The notes: generated by a model from the letters alone, not told the origin. A stretch of 64,000 nucleotides of DNA from Fragilariopsis cylindrus CCMP1102 (GCA_900095095.1 FMBT01000305.1:186001-250000); one strand, 5' to 3'; positions 1 through 11,478 are shown, counted from the stretch's first letter. A program made the numbers and translations.

Positions 1-2900
1 GTTTGAATGATTGGTCCAACTAAGGGAAAGAATTGGCTGATCTTCTCAGTAATTTTTCCAGCGTCGATATTACGACCATCTGTCTGAGCCTTGACAATAT
101 CCGTGATGAGTTCTGTATTGTATTTCTTAATGAGTGCAACTGAATCCTTATCAGACAAAGTTAAAATCCTTTGTCGACGAGCGTAAATGACTTCTCGCTG
201 CTTGTTCAGTACATCGTCGAATTTGAAAATTTCTCCACGGATCTCCTGATATTTTACCTCTACAGCTTGCTGAACCTTGTCCAAAGCCTCTGAGACTTGT
301 GGAGCTTCCACTGGCATATCGTCACTTACACGGAATGTTTTTAGAATGTTCTGCAACCCATCACCACCAAAGACAACAAACATATCGTCTTCAAACGATA
401 GAAAGAACCTCGATGTACCAGAATCGCCCTGTCGACCGGCTCGACCTCTTAACTGATTGTCAATCCGACTACTTTCATGACGATTGGTTCCCATCACGTA
501 AAGTCCACCTGCCTGCTGCACTATTTCTCGGTCGGCATCGGTTATCTCTGAATAGGCCTCCTTGATAGCCTCTGCTATATTTCGTAACTTTACAATATAT
601 TCCATATCGTCTTCCGACTCAGTGGTGTCTATCGCGATTGTTAATATCTCATTTAGTCGAATACCAGTCAACTCACTCTGAAAGGCCTTTTTGACAGCTA
701 TCGCCGCATCTTTCAACATAAATTGAATATCGTCATTTAATTCACAGGGAAAATATCCCTCTGAAGGTGACGGCGGTAAACTCTCAACTTCTTCGTCTGA
801 AAGGACACTGTTATCTAAAAGAGACGACCGTAGTTTAATTCGTGCCATAGTTTTGGGACAACCTCCCAAAAGAATATCAGTTCCTCTTCCTGCAATGTTT
901 GTTGCTACCGTAACGGCAGCAGATCGTCCTGCCTGGGCAATAATCTCCGACTCACGTGGAGCATTCTTTGGCGATGCATTTAGGAGCTCTGCGTGGATAC
1001 CAGCGTCTGCAAGTTTGGCAACAATGGACTCACTCTGAGCGACAGAAGTTGTTCCAACAAGACATGGTCTGCCTCCCTCCTGACCCCCTCCAACGTTTTT
1101 GATCTCCTTAACGAGAGCCGCATCAGCAGCAGCACGCGTCTTAAATGCTACATCTGCATAGTCACGACGAGCGATAGGAAGGGCTGTGGGAATCGGGGTA
1201 ACCTTTAGTTCATACGTCAGTTCTAATTCCTCAGCATCCGACATAGCGGTTCCCGTCATCCCCGAAAGACGGGTGAACTGACGGAATAGTGACTAACAGA
1301 TCAAAAAGGAATCGAAAAAAGATGGTCAGCAACAATATGAATTTTGTAAAATAAATAAATGTGATAGTGTACTATCAAAGAAGGCATATAGAATAAAAAA
1401 TAAGATACGAACCTGATAAGTGACTTTGGCAATAACCTGAGACTGTTCGCTCACTTCAATTCCTTCTTTTGTTTCAATACTTTGATGTAATCCATCTGAC
1501 CAACGTCGACCATCCAATACTCGCCCAGTGAACGTATCAATGATACCAACTCCAATCTCTTTTCCAGATTCATCAACTTGCATAGAATAGTCTTTATCTT
1601 TCGTAAAAAGTTCTTTCGCATTAACAGCTTTTGTAACGAAAGGTACCCATGCTTCTCCATCTGCTTGAACTTCGAATAAACTATCAATACCCAAGGCTCG
1701 TTCCGAGTCTCTGTAACCAACTTCCGTCAATACACAATTCTTATTTTTTAAATCGATCGTATAATGGATGTCTGGTTTTAATGCTTCTACCAACTTGAAT
1801 GCAGTTAGATACTTATTTGCGGGAGACGGAACTTGTTTACTAATAATAAGTGGAGTACGTGCCTCATCAATTAAAACTGAATCAGCCTCATCGACGACAC
1901 AGAACCCATCAAATTCACCTTCTCCACCTTCAGGTAGGACAGTTTGTTCTGGTGTTAATGCTAAATGATCTCGTAGGTAATCGAATCCAAGTTCCGAATT
2001 TGTTACATACACTATATCACTTTCATATGCGATACGACGTTCCTGTTCTGTCATTTCTGATTGGATTAACCCTACAGTCAATCCAAGAAATCGATGAACT
2101 TGACCCATAATTTCCATATCACGTTTTGCAAGATAGTCATTTACTGTAACAACAAATGACGTTTGACCTGTCAATGCATTTAGGTACACAGGTAGCGTTG
2201 ATACTAAAGTTTTTCCTTCTCCTGTAGCCATTTCAGCAAGTCGACCTTCGTGTAAAACTATTCCACCCAATATTTGTACGTCGTAATGACGAAGTTCTAA
2301 CACACGCCTTTGATATTTTTTTTTTTAAGGATCAAAGGACAAACATATGAGAATTTTTTTTGCTGTTGTTGTGAAAGTCAACCTCACAATGGAATGCTCT
2401 GGAATGTCATCCAACGTGAGTGAAAGAAACAAAGATGAAGACAGAACAAATTCTTTTTTTTTAACTTACCATGCTGCCTCACGAACGACGGCGAAAGCTT
2501 CTTCTAAAAGTGGTCCATTTATGTCTTCACCATTTTTTAGACGTTGTTGGAATGATTGTGTTTTAGCTTGAAGTTCATCATCTTCTAATTCTTCTATGAC
2601 TTCCTCTAAGCCATTAATTCGTTCGACACGTTGCTGTAAATCAGCAAGATATTTTTCATTTTTATCATTTCTTGTTTTTATATCTGTTTTGGAAACAAAA
2701 TTTTCGACAATTCCCATAGACAATGCAGTTGTTGTTGTTGTTCCGGTTCCGTCGGGCGATACTTGTACGACCCGACGTTGTCCAATAGATTTTATAAATG
2801 CAGCCGTCGTCGTCTGCTGTTGTGGCAAGAAGGAATCACACTCATGATAGCATAAGAAAAAAAGCACACCCAAAAGCAATCCTGAGAGAGTTTGCGGCAT
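1..2900 (-). CDS. secA: Nuclear-encoded plastid preprotein translocase ATPase SecA (3' end beyond window)
   Basis: SecA is the motor that pushes precursors through a SecY channel. Three exons are visible: 2470-2900, 1413-2307 and 1-1292, with GT-AG introns at 2308-2469 and 1293-1412. Residues 1-25 form a signal peptide ending at ECDS/F, a diatom-type plastid bipartite signal. The mature part has Walker A TGEGKT (residues 172-177), DEAD (273-276), the MTGTA segment at the start of exon 3, NIAGRGTDI and the arginine-finger region [16 protein letters not shown]. About 870 residues are present and the scaffold/C-terminal part runs off the window. All splice junctions keep frame. Red-lineage plastid genomes usually carry secA themselves, so this may be a second SecA; that is inference. 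Confidence 0.93.
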
Positions 2901-3504
2901 CTTTTTCGTTAACGTAGTCGTACCTAGTACGCAAACACAATAAGGTAGGAGATTTTATGTTTGGTGGATTATGTTCTTAGTGGATATGCATGAAGCAAAC
3001 TTGTATGTTATGGTTGTCAATGATGATGATGGTGATACTACTAGGTGACAGCAAAAATAAATCTGAAATTGATCAAAGACAACGTAGAATAAGGGGTAAT
3101 TAGTACGTAGGTCGGGTGTTTCGTGAGTCACGATGGAGTGACATCATTACAGTACACTTATTTTTCCGGCTAAGTAGAAACAATCATAACGTTGTTAGTT
3201 TCCCGTTTCTCCTTTCCCCTCAAAAAAATTACACAACAAAGAATACAGATAATTGTATCCCCCACTATCCCCACCATCATCATCATTGCCATCTTTATTT
3301 TCTCCAAGGCTGCAACCACCGGCTGGTTTTCTTAGAAAAATAGTGGGAAGATACCACCAAGACATAAATCTCGGATCCTCCTCGTTATGGTGCCATACTT
3401 TTTTTCAGCTCAACCTCACATTCATACTTTCTTCCACACTGCGATACTAGTAGATATAGCAGCAAAAAAAGGCAACAAGGATCAAAGAACATGACATTTG
3501 GAAT
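2901..3504. other. Intergenic, upstream of SecA
   Basis: This stretch is AT-rich. It holds the SecA promoter and leader. Short open frames on the plus strand near 3116-3450 have low-complexity His/Ser-rich translations and no family resemblance; I regard them as chance. Confidence 0.5.
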
Positions 3505-4290
3505 CTACGACGTTGCGTTGGAGGCAGTGGTAACTCCACCCACAAGCCAAAGCTACTTGCATCTCTTTTTGGGTTAGATGTCACCTTTGTGGATGTTAGC
3601 CTCAGCTAGCCAGCTTCCCAATGAGTGCAGGAATAACAACTTGCCAGTGTTCTTGACCCTCAAATCATCAGGACAAGTTCCTGTTCTTATGGACTCAACC
3701 AAAGAAAAAGTCAATACAACGCCTTGGAACTGATTTTTGTGAATGAAGCATGTCTTCTAGTCTAGGGACACAAGGGCACAGTCAGCTTATTCCCGATAGC
3801 AATGTTGTTGGTAGCTTGATTTCCCTTGCTGTAACTATTGTGGCAGAAACCGATCCTTTGCTCCAATACTGGTTTCCAGTGGGAGATGCTCTTGCTCTTG
3901 CATGCATTGCAACATGGATGTCCTCTGGAATCAAGAAGGTCAACATCAGTCTATTGTTTGTACGTTTTGCAATTGTGTTTGCATGGAAGATTCCCGTTGC
4001 CTAGGAAACAGCTATTGCAAATAGCAAGTCCTGTCTTGCCATTTTGGATGCCAGGTTGATAGAAGGGGCAGGTTTTGGGGAGCAGGGGTTGGCCAGTTCC
4101 AAGAAGCCTATGATTGCAGATATTGCCATCTTTCCCTATATGTTGCCATGACCGAGTCAAGTAGCAACGACGCTGTATCCTTGGAGCCATATGATCATAT
4201 ATGCCCAGGTACCCACTTGGATCTTGAGAGTCCAGGCTCTTCCTGGATATGTGCATCAAGAAGGCAGTTTTGAGTAGATTCACTTCATAC
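3505..4290 (+). pseudogene. Decayed glutathione S-transferase-like gene
   Basis: Fragments in different frames line up in order with a GST. They are an N-terminal thioredoxin-fold piece (LLASLFGLDVTFVDV, about 3545-3590), the cis-Pro-like segment SSGQVPVLMDS (about 3665-3700), a helical middle (PLLQYWFPVGD, about 3855), and a C-terminal part with SCLAILDARLIEG, KKPMIADIAIFPY (about 4100-4135) and LEPYDHIYA...VQALPGYV (about 4175-4250). In-frame nonsense codons interrupt otherwise continuous homology, for example TAG in IPVA*ETA near 4001 and TGA after FPYMLP near 4148. Frame changes are also present. Because nonsense substitutions occur, this is genuine decay rather than only missing bases. 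No intact parent copy lies in the window. Confidence 0.72.
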
Positions 4291-4651
4291 AGTAAGTGCC
4301 TATCAACGATGACAATAATGCCTGCTTCTGGATAACACTAAGCTAACTGGTTGAGTGATGTGTTGTTAACTAACAGAACAACAGTACTCTAGCATCAGAA
4401 GCTCAGAAGATCAAAACTATTTTACTGAGTTGAAAGACGTATTGCTGTATCAGCTAGTTTCTCTACAAAGTTTCAATTGTACTTCAAATAATGATAATAG
4501 ATGTAATTGTAAGAGCTGGCTAAATATATTAATGTATAATAGATAGATATAAAAATAAAACACAGAATGAAATATTCATTTCATTCGTTAACCCATTACT
4601 AGTACAATTTTAGAGAAAACATAAGCCGAAACTCTAGTATTATTTGCTTGC
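4291..4651. other. Intergenic
   Basis: AT-rich sequence between the GST pseudogene and the 3' end of RPS13. I see no gene in it. Confidence 0.5.
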
Positions 4652-5107
4652 TTATGAAACCATTGTACTGGCGGTAGCAGATTCGTATCGCCAATTTGCC
4701 GGAAGCTTTCTGGTGGTTCTGTAGTATCGAGCGAGTCTGTGGATTCTAGATTCGATCAAAATAAGACGAAATTTGGAATCTTTATCCTTACGGTTCAAAG
4801 TTAAATGCTTTCGGACTTGGACAGCCTTCTTAATAAGCATATAAAGATCTTCAGGGATTTCAGGTGCAAGTCCATTTGCCTTCAAGAGACGAACAATTTT
4901 TTGTCCAGTGACCATTTTAACTTGTGCGATACCATTGGAATCACGGAGAATGACACCAATTTGAGATGGTGTTAATCCCTTCTTTGCGAGTTTACAGATG
5001 TGTTCTTCAACATCGGCGGCAGTGATTTTCAACCACGATGGAGGAGTACGTTTGTAAGGTAAGGCACTCTTAGAGATACCCTTTCCTGGTGCATGCATAC
5101 GACCCAT
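4652..5107 (-). CDS. RPS13: 40S ribosomal protein S13 (uS15)
   Basis: The 151-residue product has the standard eukaryotic length and the expected sequence throughout: N-terminal [18 protein letters not shown], the [16 protein letters not shown] segment, and the C-terminal [19 protein letters not shown]. It is a core protein of the small cytosolic ribosomal subunit. The ATG at 5105-5107 gives the family N-terminus. Just upstream on the minus strand is a pyrimidine tract ending in CTCTCAG, eight bases before the ATG. It looks like a 3' splice site, so a 5'UTR intron is likely. The gene is divergent from RPS4. Confidence 0.97.
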   Translation of the reverse strand: MGRMHAPGKGISKSALPYKRTPPSWLKITAADVEEHICKLAKKGLTPSQIGVILRDSNGIAQVKMVTGQKIVRLLKANGLAPEIPEDLYMLIKKAVQVRKHLTLNRKDKDSKFRLILIESRIHRLARYYRTTRKLPANWRYESATASTMVS

Positions 5108-5688
5108 ATTGCTGAGAGCGAAAAAAAAGAAAAAGTTATGTGAGCATTTATGACGGGACGTTTTTCATTGATTTTGCCATGATCAATTTTCGGTATGGCA
5201 AAGTAAAAAAGACGTGCAGAAGGCAGCAGCTCATTTCAACAACAACATAGTCAGTTGTGAAAGAGTACCATCGCGACTCACATTTAGTTTGTTTTGATTA
5301 TTGGTGGAGTATGAAAATGGTGCTGAAGATTGCAACAAATCAATTTTAATGATTGATAACGTCGGGGTGTGGAAAATTAAAGGCAAAGCACACACTCAAA
5401 GACAAAAATAATTGAGGGTATTTTTGCATCGCGTGGTTGTGCGTTGAAATAACGCGCAAAAGTAAAATTGTCGCTTACCGATTTACTGAAAAGGGTTAAA
5501 ATGGATAACGGACGAGAACAGATCTCCTGTAGAACATGTACTATAAGCTACGTGTTTTTGACTTTCACTCCATCGCTCACGCGCTTAATATTTTTTCCGC
5601 TCGAACAAAACTACTACAAGTATAACAACGACAACTACCACCTAGTTACTTATTAGTCTTCAGCCAAGAAAAACAAAAGAAATTTAAA
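5108..5688. promoter_or_regulatory. Shared 5' region of divergent RPS13 and RPS4
   Basis: The two ribosomal protein genes start about 580 bases apart on opposite strands, so this interval must contain both promoters and leaders. It contains an 8-base inverted repeat (TTTGCCAT at 5173-5180, ATGGCAAA at 5195-5202). It also has a GC-rich AACGCGC motif near 5452 and the probable RPS13 leader splice site next to 5107. An open frame at 5468-5656 has no family similarity and is treated as leader sequence. Confidence 0.6.
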
Positions 5689-6700
5689 ATGTAAGTATAC
5701 CATGGGAACAATAATATAGTAGTAGTTCGTAGTATCAGCTAGCTAGTTAATGCATTAGATGACTCTAGTCGGCCATCCCTGCTTTCGGTTGGATCAATCG
5801 ATCGGATCGAAAACACTTGAGCGCTGGGTTTATCTATTACATCATGTAATTATCACTTCGATCATTTAGTCTCACCTTTTTACCCATCGTATTACTTTAA
5901 TCCTTGATATAAACAGGGCTCGCGGACCAAAGAAACATTTGAAGCGTCTCCATGCGCCAAGACATTGGAATATCGGTAAAATGGGAGGTGTTTGGGCACC
6001 TCGCCCATCCACTGGACCACATAAACTTCGTGAATGTTTACCAATTACTATTATCTTACGTGAACGTCTCAAGTACGCCTTAACAGGAAAAGAATGTCAA
6101 CAAATCTGTATGGAACGTTGTGTAATGGTAGATGGTAAGGTTCGTACCGACCAAAATTATCCAGCTGGATTTATGGATGTTGTTGAGATGCCAAAGTCGA
6201 ATGATCGATTCCGTCTTTTATACGATACCAAGGGACGATACACATTGTGCCGATTGGACCGTGAGGAAGCTCAATACAAACTTTGCAGAATTAACAAGGT
6301 TTTCACTGGCGCCAACAAAGTTCCATGCGCTGTTACACACGATGGACGTACTCTTCGGTACCCTGATCCTGATATTAAGGTCAATGATACCGTTAAGTTA
6401 AACATCGCTTCCGGAAAGGCAACTGATATCTTCAAATTTGGATTAGGTGCATTGATTATGATCACAAAGGGTCACAATTGTGGACGTATCGGTTCTCTTA
6501 TGCATGTTGAAAAGCATGACGGTTCATTTAATATTATTACCGTACAGGATTCCAAGGGAAACACTTTCGCAACACGACAAGGTAATGTTTTCGTTATCGG
6601 AAATGGACAAAAACCAGAAGTTTCTCTTCCTAAGGGACGTGGTATTAAGAAGACCATCCTTCAAGAACGTGATGAAGCCGTAACAGCTGGACGTATCTAA
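5689..6700 (+). CDS. RPS4: 40S ribosomal protein S4 (eS4), start codon split by an intron
   Basis: Exon 2 (5917-6700) encodes eS4 from its second residue on. [18 protein letters not shown] opens it, followed by the RNA-binding S4 region and the KOW-like segment KGHNCGRIG. The product is 261 residues, as in other eukaryotes. Exon 2 has no ATG of its own at the family start. The sequence AAAAT/GTAAGT at 5690/5691 and AACAG/GGCTCGC at 5916/5917 joins AT to G, making ATG-GCT-CGC (M-A-R), exactly the family N-terminus. The intron is 5691-5916 (226 bases). The gene shares its 5' region with RPS13. Confidence 0.95.
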
Positions 6701-6742
6701 ACTCTTCATTACACAATTAAAAAAAACTAGTACAATATAAAT

Positions 6743-7075
6743 ATATACTTTTAAAAACATTCCCGTAGCGTATTGACTAGTATAGCATTTGGACAACCAA
6801 AAACAAAGTGTACTGCAGCACAGTGAGTCCTACCGTAGCTACGATTAGATCTTGTGGCTAGATAATAAAGAAACACTGTAAAGTTCGTATGAAGTGTGTA
6901 TTTTGTACCAGTAGAATATATGCCTTTAAAAACATTCCAGTATCGAATTGTCTAGCTAGTGTAGCTTTTCACCAAAAAACAAAGTATCATAGTGAGTTGT
7001 ACCATACTACAGCAATTACGATCTAACTAGATAAAAGGAACAAATTCTTTGTTTGGATGAAGTGTAGATTTTGTT
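6743..7075. repeat. Diverged tandem duplication downstream of RPS4 (two copies of about 160 bp)
   Basis: Copy 1 (about 6743-6905) and copy 2 (about 6917-7075) share, in the same order, TTTAAAAACATTCC, an ACTAG/CTAG block, ACAAAGT, AGTGAG, an ACGAT block, a CTAGATAA block and TGAAGTGT...ATTTTGT. They have many small differences. The copies are directly repeated. No protein is encoded. Confidence 0.75.
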
Positions 7076-7397
7076 TATAACCGTATATAGGTATACAACA
7101 ACAGTTTCATTTTTCTACCGGACGATACTACAGGAGAAAGGAATACATACATCAGATACTGTTGTAAGGTATTCAATCTGGAATCGATGATGGCAAACAC
7201 TGAAAAAAAATTCAGGGGCGATTGACATGGGGTTATTCTATGCAAGAAAAACACCGCAAACTATTGAATTGGTATTGGTATTGTGCACAATTAATTCTAG
7301 ACATTACATCAACAAACAACCAGGTAACATATGTTGTACCGTGCATACGATATATCATTATCATCTTTTTATTTTAGATATGAAAGCGATGTCTTTA
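7076..7397. other. Intergenic
   Basis: AT-rich sequence between the RPS4 3' repeats and the 3' end of the next minus-strand gene. I see no feature here. Confidence 0.5.
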
Positions 7398-8327
7398 TTA
7401 TAGCCAAACACTATTTACTGTGTCAGATGGAATTGGCATGAATTGATCAAATTGTATCATATCATCAACACCGGCACCTCGTATTGTCTCAACATCATCA
7501 CCAGTAACAATTCCACCTGATAGTCCTATATAGATAAAGAATATTAACATAGATAAAGTAATACCAACCTGTATAATAAATGAAGTCTTTCCTGATGCTG
7601 CGCTAACTAAATTGAATTCATTCCTCATCATTTGTTCTCGTACACCGTTGCTATTGTTATTGTTATTGTTATTGTTGTTCGTATTCGTATTACCACTATT
7701 CGTCGTCGAAGAAGAGGAAGACCAACTCCCACCACTTCCTCCGAAATAATTATTAGTATTTCTACCACTAACAATGTTGTTGGTTTTACCTGTAAATTTC
7801 TGCTTGGATTTGTTGTTCGATTTTGATGTTATATTACTTTTTTCATCGCCACTGTCGTCGAATAATGACGATGGTGACAAAAATGACGACAAAGGGTCAC
7901 TGAATGTTGTATCTTTTTCTTCATTCATTGCTGCTGCTGCTGCTTCTTCTTCTTTCAATTTCTTCCCCACATAATCAAATTCTTTTTCTCGTCTATCTAT
8001 TTCTTTATAGAATTCTCCAACAAGATCGTCACCAGAAGAAGAAGAGGCATCATCGTTGTTATAGTTTTTGCTGCTAATATCACCAATTCCATCATCGTAG
8101 AATTCAAATTCTTCACCCTCCGGCTGTTTGGTACGTATACTTGTACTTGAGGTACGGAATATTAACGCGTTGGTAGTACGACGATAACGGAAGAATGATG
8201 TATATTGTGCTATTGTTGTTGTTCTAAAAGCAGATGATTTCTGATCCTGTTGTAAAGGAAAACTAGCCACCTGTTGGAACAAAACCATCATGATGTTGAT
8301 GATCTTCAGCAAAGTATTGTATCCCAT
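7398..8327 (-). CDS. Probable plastid-targeted single-pass membrane protein, unknown function
   Basis: The 309-residue open frame starts at a good ATG (8325-8327). The first 22 residues are hydrophobic and end in VASF, typical of a diatom plastid presequence. The middle (about 60-235) is low complexity: an acidic segment, KKLKEEEAAAAA, serine runs and a run of nine Asn near residue 220. One clear transmembrane segment follows (SFIIQVGITLSMLIFFIYIG, about 250-270), then a short tail. I do not recognise a family. The codon structure is continuous and the domain order is sensible, so I consider it a real gene. It is divergent from URC1 with a 436-base gap. Confidence 0.7.
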   Translation of the reverse strand: MGYNTLLKIINIMMVLFQQVASFPLQQDQKSSAFRTTTIAQYTSFFRYRRTTNALIFRTSSTSIRTKQPEGEEFEFYDDGIGDISSKNYNNDDASSSSGDDLVGEFYKEIDRREKEFDYVGKKLKEEEAAAAAMNEEKDTTFSDPLSSFLSPSSLFDDSGDEKSNITSKSNNKSKQKFTGKTNNIVSGRNTNNYFGGSGGSWSSSSSTTNSGNTNTNNNNNNNNNSNGVREQMMRNEFNLVSAASGKTSFIIQVGITLSMLIFFIYIGLSGGIVTGDDVETIRGAGVDDMIQFDQFMPIPSDTVNSVWL

Positions 8328-8763
8328 CTTTGAATCTTTCTTCCTTTTTCCTTTTTCCTCGTTACTAATTAATGATGATTACGATTGCTACGATTATTCA
8401 ATTTTCTTTTGTGATTTCTTCTTCATTCTTCTTCATAGTTTAATTCTTCGGCGTTTTCTATTTCGTGACTCATTCCCTCGTGATATCTATAACTGGACCG
8501 GTCCTGAAACAGTCCTTAATTATCGCTTTAGATCGTTCTTGATTTCAATCGTGATGTGACATCACGCGTTCTTTATTTGTGATTGATGGTTCGATTATTT
8601 CGAGATTCGATTCTTTAGGAGAAGTTCTGTTATCTTTTTAAGATTTTTGATAATGACAGCAGAATCTTTGGACTATTGGCATTGCCATAAAAGTCTTTTC
8701 ACTCTTCAACCTACAACAAAACTATAATAATAATCAACAGTACAATTGCCAATCAATAATAAC
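8328..8763. promoter_or_regulatory. Divergent promoter region with a 17-bp palindrome
   Basis: This 436-base interval separates the start codons of the plastid-type membrane protein and URC1. It contains the odd palindrome CGTGATGT-G-ACATCACG at 8550-8566, whose half sites resemble a bZIP/CRE-type element. Confidence 0.45.
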
Positions 8764-11049
8764 ATGATACCTACAATTGATCATTCTTCTTCTGCTCTCG
8801 TCGATGAGAATGAGAAGAATGAAGTAATGGAAAATCTTGAACCGTTAGCAGCAAAACCTTCCAGTCCACGCCCAAAGAAGAAGTCTCGGACCGAAAAAGG
8901 TATGTGATGTTACACGACGTCAAGCAGTCGCCTATTTTCCCTCTCATAAGTCAGAATTCTTGGTTCTATGTACTATTTAGTATTCAGTAATAAAAACCCT
9001 TTTTGTCTCTCTCATATCTCATCCTCTGATCTTCTGAAAACTTCGTTCCGTTCGCTCATTTTCAAAAACAAATATTAATAAATAATAAATAGAAAAAGCT
9101 GAAATTATCCCGGAACCAGAATTTACGACAGTTGATCATATCCCATTAACGACACATACGGATTCATTTGGTTCAGACCCGATACCTGTTTCATGGTCCC
9201 ATCCTGATCCATTAATAAGAGGTCCTGTTATTTGTACTGTCCGTCATTCGGCACAACGGAATGCAATTGGAGCTCACCAAGGCAGTTACTGTATCTACAC
9301 AGGCTTAGCAGTTGCCGCAGGTATGTGTGTTGTTATATACTATATGCATATGTACATGTGTATATATTTCATTTATTGTTCTCTCGTTTTTTATTTCCTT
9401 CTCACTCTTTATATTCTTTACCTTACTTTAATTTTGTATTTTTCGACAGGAAAATTGGATCCAGATTATGTACCAGATTTGAGATTAACATCTCCTGTCT
9501 TTAAAATTGGACCTTATCCGTCTTGGTCGGATCCGAAAAAAATTTCAGGTACGGTATATTGATGGTCAATACTATATAATAATGTAACTCAAAAATAAAA
9601 TGACTGATTTTTCTTACGGTGGTTTTTCTCTCTCTCATAATTTCTCTTTTTTTTCTAAATTCAGCTCTCGATCCTTTTGGACATCTTACAACCACGGCCT
9701 ATAAAGATTATCTAGATAAGGGTTGGTAAGTAAGAATATAAAAATAATATATACGTGAAGCACTAAAATATCTAAATACGATTTGTTTTGTTTTGTTAAC
9801 TGCAAAAAAGATGCAACTTCTTATCTATTGTTACTATTGTCGTTGTCGTTATCGTATTTTTTGGGGGGGCATATTAGGGATATTCGTCCCACTATAGCTG
9901 TTACGAAGGCTCATATCGACTTACCAGAATGTAGAGAGGCTGTTGCAACAGGACGACTCAAAGCTGATGGTAAAATTTTGTTGCCATCCGGGCAAAGTAT
10001 CTGCTCTAAAGCTGCAATTGAACCAGTTTGGTATTTACCAGAAATCGCTCGCCGATTTCAAACAACCGAATCGAACTTACGTCGTTCTATTTTTCGTATG
10101 ACGAATGGAATGTATCCTGAATTAATCACACGTCCTGATATTAAAATATTCCTTCCTCCCATCGGTGGTCTTACTATTTATATCTGGGGTGACCCCGAAA
10201 CGATTCCAGATGAAGATATTGAACTAACATGCCGTGTTCACGACGAATGTAATGGAAGTGATGTCTTTGGAAGGTACGTAATTCAGAAGGAAAAAAAGAA
10301 ACAGAAAGACAATTACGATCATCAATGAAAGCTAAAAATCAACATTTCCTTCCTAACAAATTCGCAAACCCTATCTATCTATATACGTACCATTTTAATC
10401 CATTTATATAGTGACATATGCACATGCCGTCCGTATTTAACTCATGCAATTGAAGAATGTATTCGTACGGCACAAAATGGTGGATGTGGTATCGTCATTT
10501 ATTTTAGAAAGGAGGGCAGATCGTTAGGAGAGGTAACGAAGTATTTGGTCTATAATACACGTAAGCGACAGGAAGGAGGTGATTCAGCTGAAACATACTT
10601 TAATTGTACAGAGCAGGTATGTTATATATATAGACTAAAATTTGAGGTGTTCGCCCTGTTGAATGAATTGGATTCATTCCTATCCAAATTCGATTTTCTA
10701 AAACGTTTAATTTCTTTTTGTGTTATAATAACAAATAATGTTGCAGGTTGCGGGTGTTCAAGATACTCGCTTCCAAGCTTTAATGCCGGATCCATTACAT
10801 TTCTTGGGTGTGACAAAGATCCATAACTTTATATCCATGTCAGATATGAAGTATAATGCGATTGTTAACTCCGGTATCAAGATTGTTAACAGAATCGAAA
10901 TCCCACCTGACATGGTACCTGAGGATGCGCAAGTTGAAATCACCGCTAAGGTCTTCCATGGGTACAATGCCGGTAAGGCCTATCAGGGAATTGATGCGAA
11001 TACGCTAAAAGAAACTAAAGGGCGTGATTTTGGATACAATAAAGAATAA
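8764..11049 (+). CDS. URC1: URC1-like uracil catabolism protein (GTP cyclohydrolase II homologue), 7 exons
   Basis: Exons: 8764-8899, 9093-9320, 9450-9548, 9665-9725, 9878-10273, 10412-10616 and 10747-11049. All junctions are GT-AG, keep frame, and give 475 residues. The product matches the fungal/bacterial URC1 family, which is required for the pyrimidine-ring URC route of uracil use. Visible family blocks include ICTVRHSAQRNAIGAHQGSY, DIRPTIAVTKAHIDLPE, AIEPVWYLPEIARRF and MYPELITRPDIKIFLPPIGG. The zinc-binding cysteines of GTP cyclohydrolase II are kept (HDEC..., DICTCRPY, about 315-330), as is the RKEGRSLGE segment. The N-terminal 45 residues are variable. No organelle presequence is obvious, so the protein is probably cytosolic. 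Confidence 0.9.
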
Positions 11050-11478
11050 TCAAACATGACATGATTGAACAATTATACTGGAAAAAAAGGCGATTGGAAA
11101 GCACCTAAAGCTAAGTATAATTTATTGGTTGCGATTCTTTCCCCTTGGGATATGACATGAACACAATAACAATAATGATAACAATACGAAATAAAATATT
11201 AAGATAAATAGAAGTGCTGTATAATTCACGGGCCTATTCAATACCTGAATGATTTACAAGCACAACTGATGCGATTCCAAATAACAATAAAACAACTTAA
11301 TCAAATTGTACAAATATCTATTGGCTATTTTATTCTTATTGATGGAGGTACAATCTTTATGTAAGGTAAATAGAGACTTTCCCTACGTAACACGTATTTT
11401 CGTGTACATCAATCCATCCGGAGAAGAGTATTAAAAAAAGTGGGCTTGTAATCCAATCTGCAGTCGAATCTAATGGAT
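11050..11478. other. Convergent intergenic region
   Basis: This 429-base AT-rich gap lies between the 3' ends of URC1 and the LHC gene. It must carry both terminators. I see no coding signal. Confidence 0.5.

Noticed and set aside
299-1208. Plus-strand open frames across 299-1208
   Set aside because: They are antisense shadows of the SecA exon, which has strong family motifs.
3116-3450. Short His/Ser-rich open frames
   Set aside because: Low complexity, overlapping in two frames, no family resemblance.
5691-5916. Possible intronic snoRNA in the RPS4 intron
   Set aside because: No matching C and D boxes or H/ACA hinge were found.
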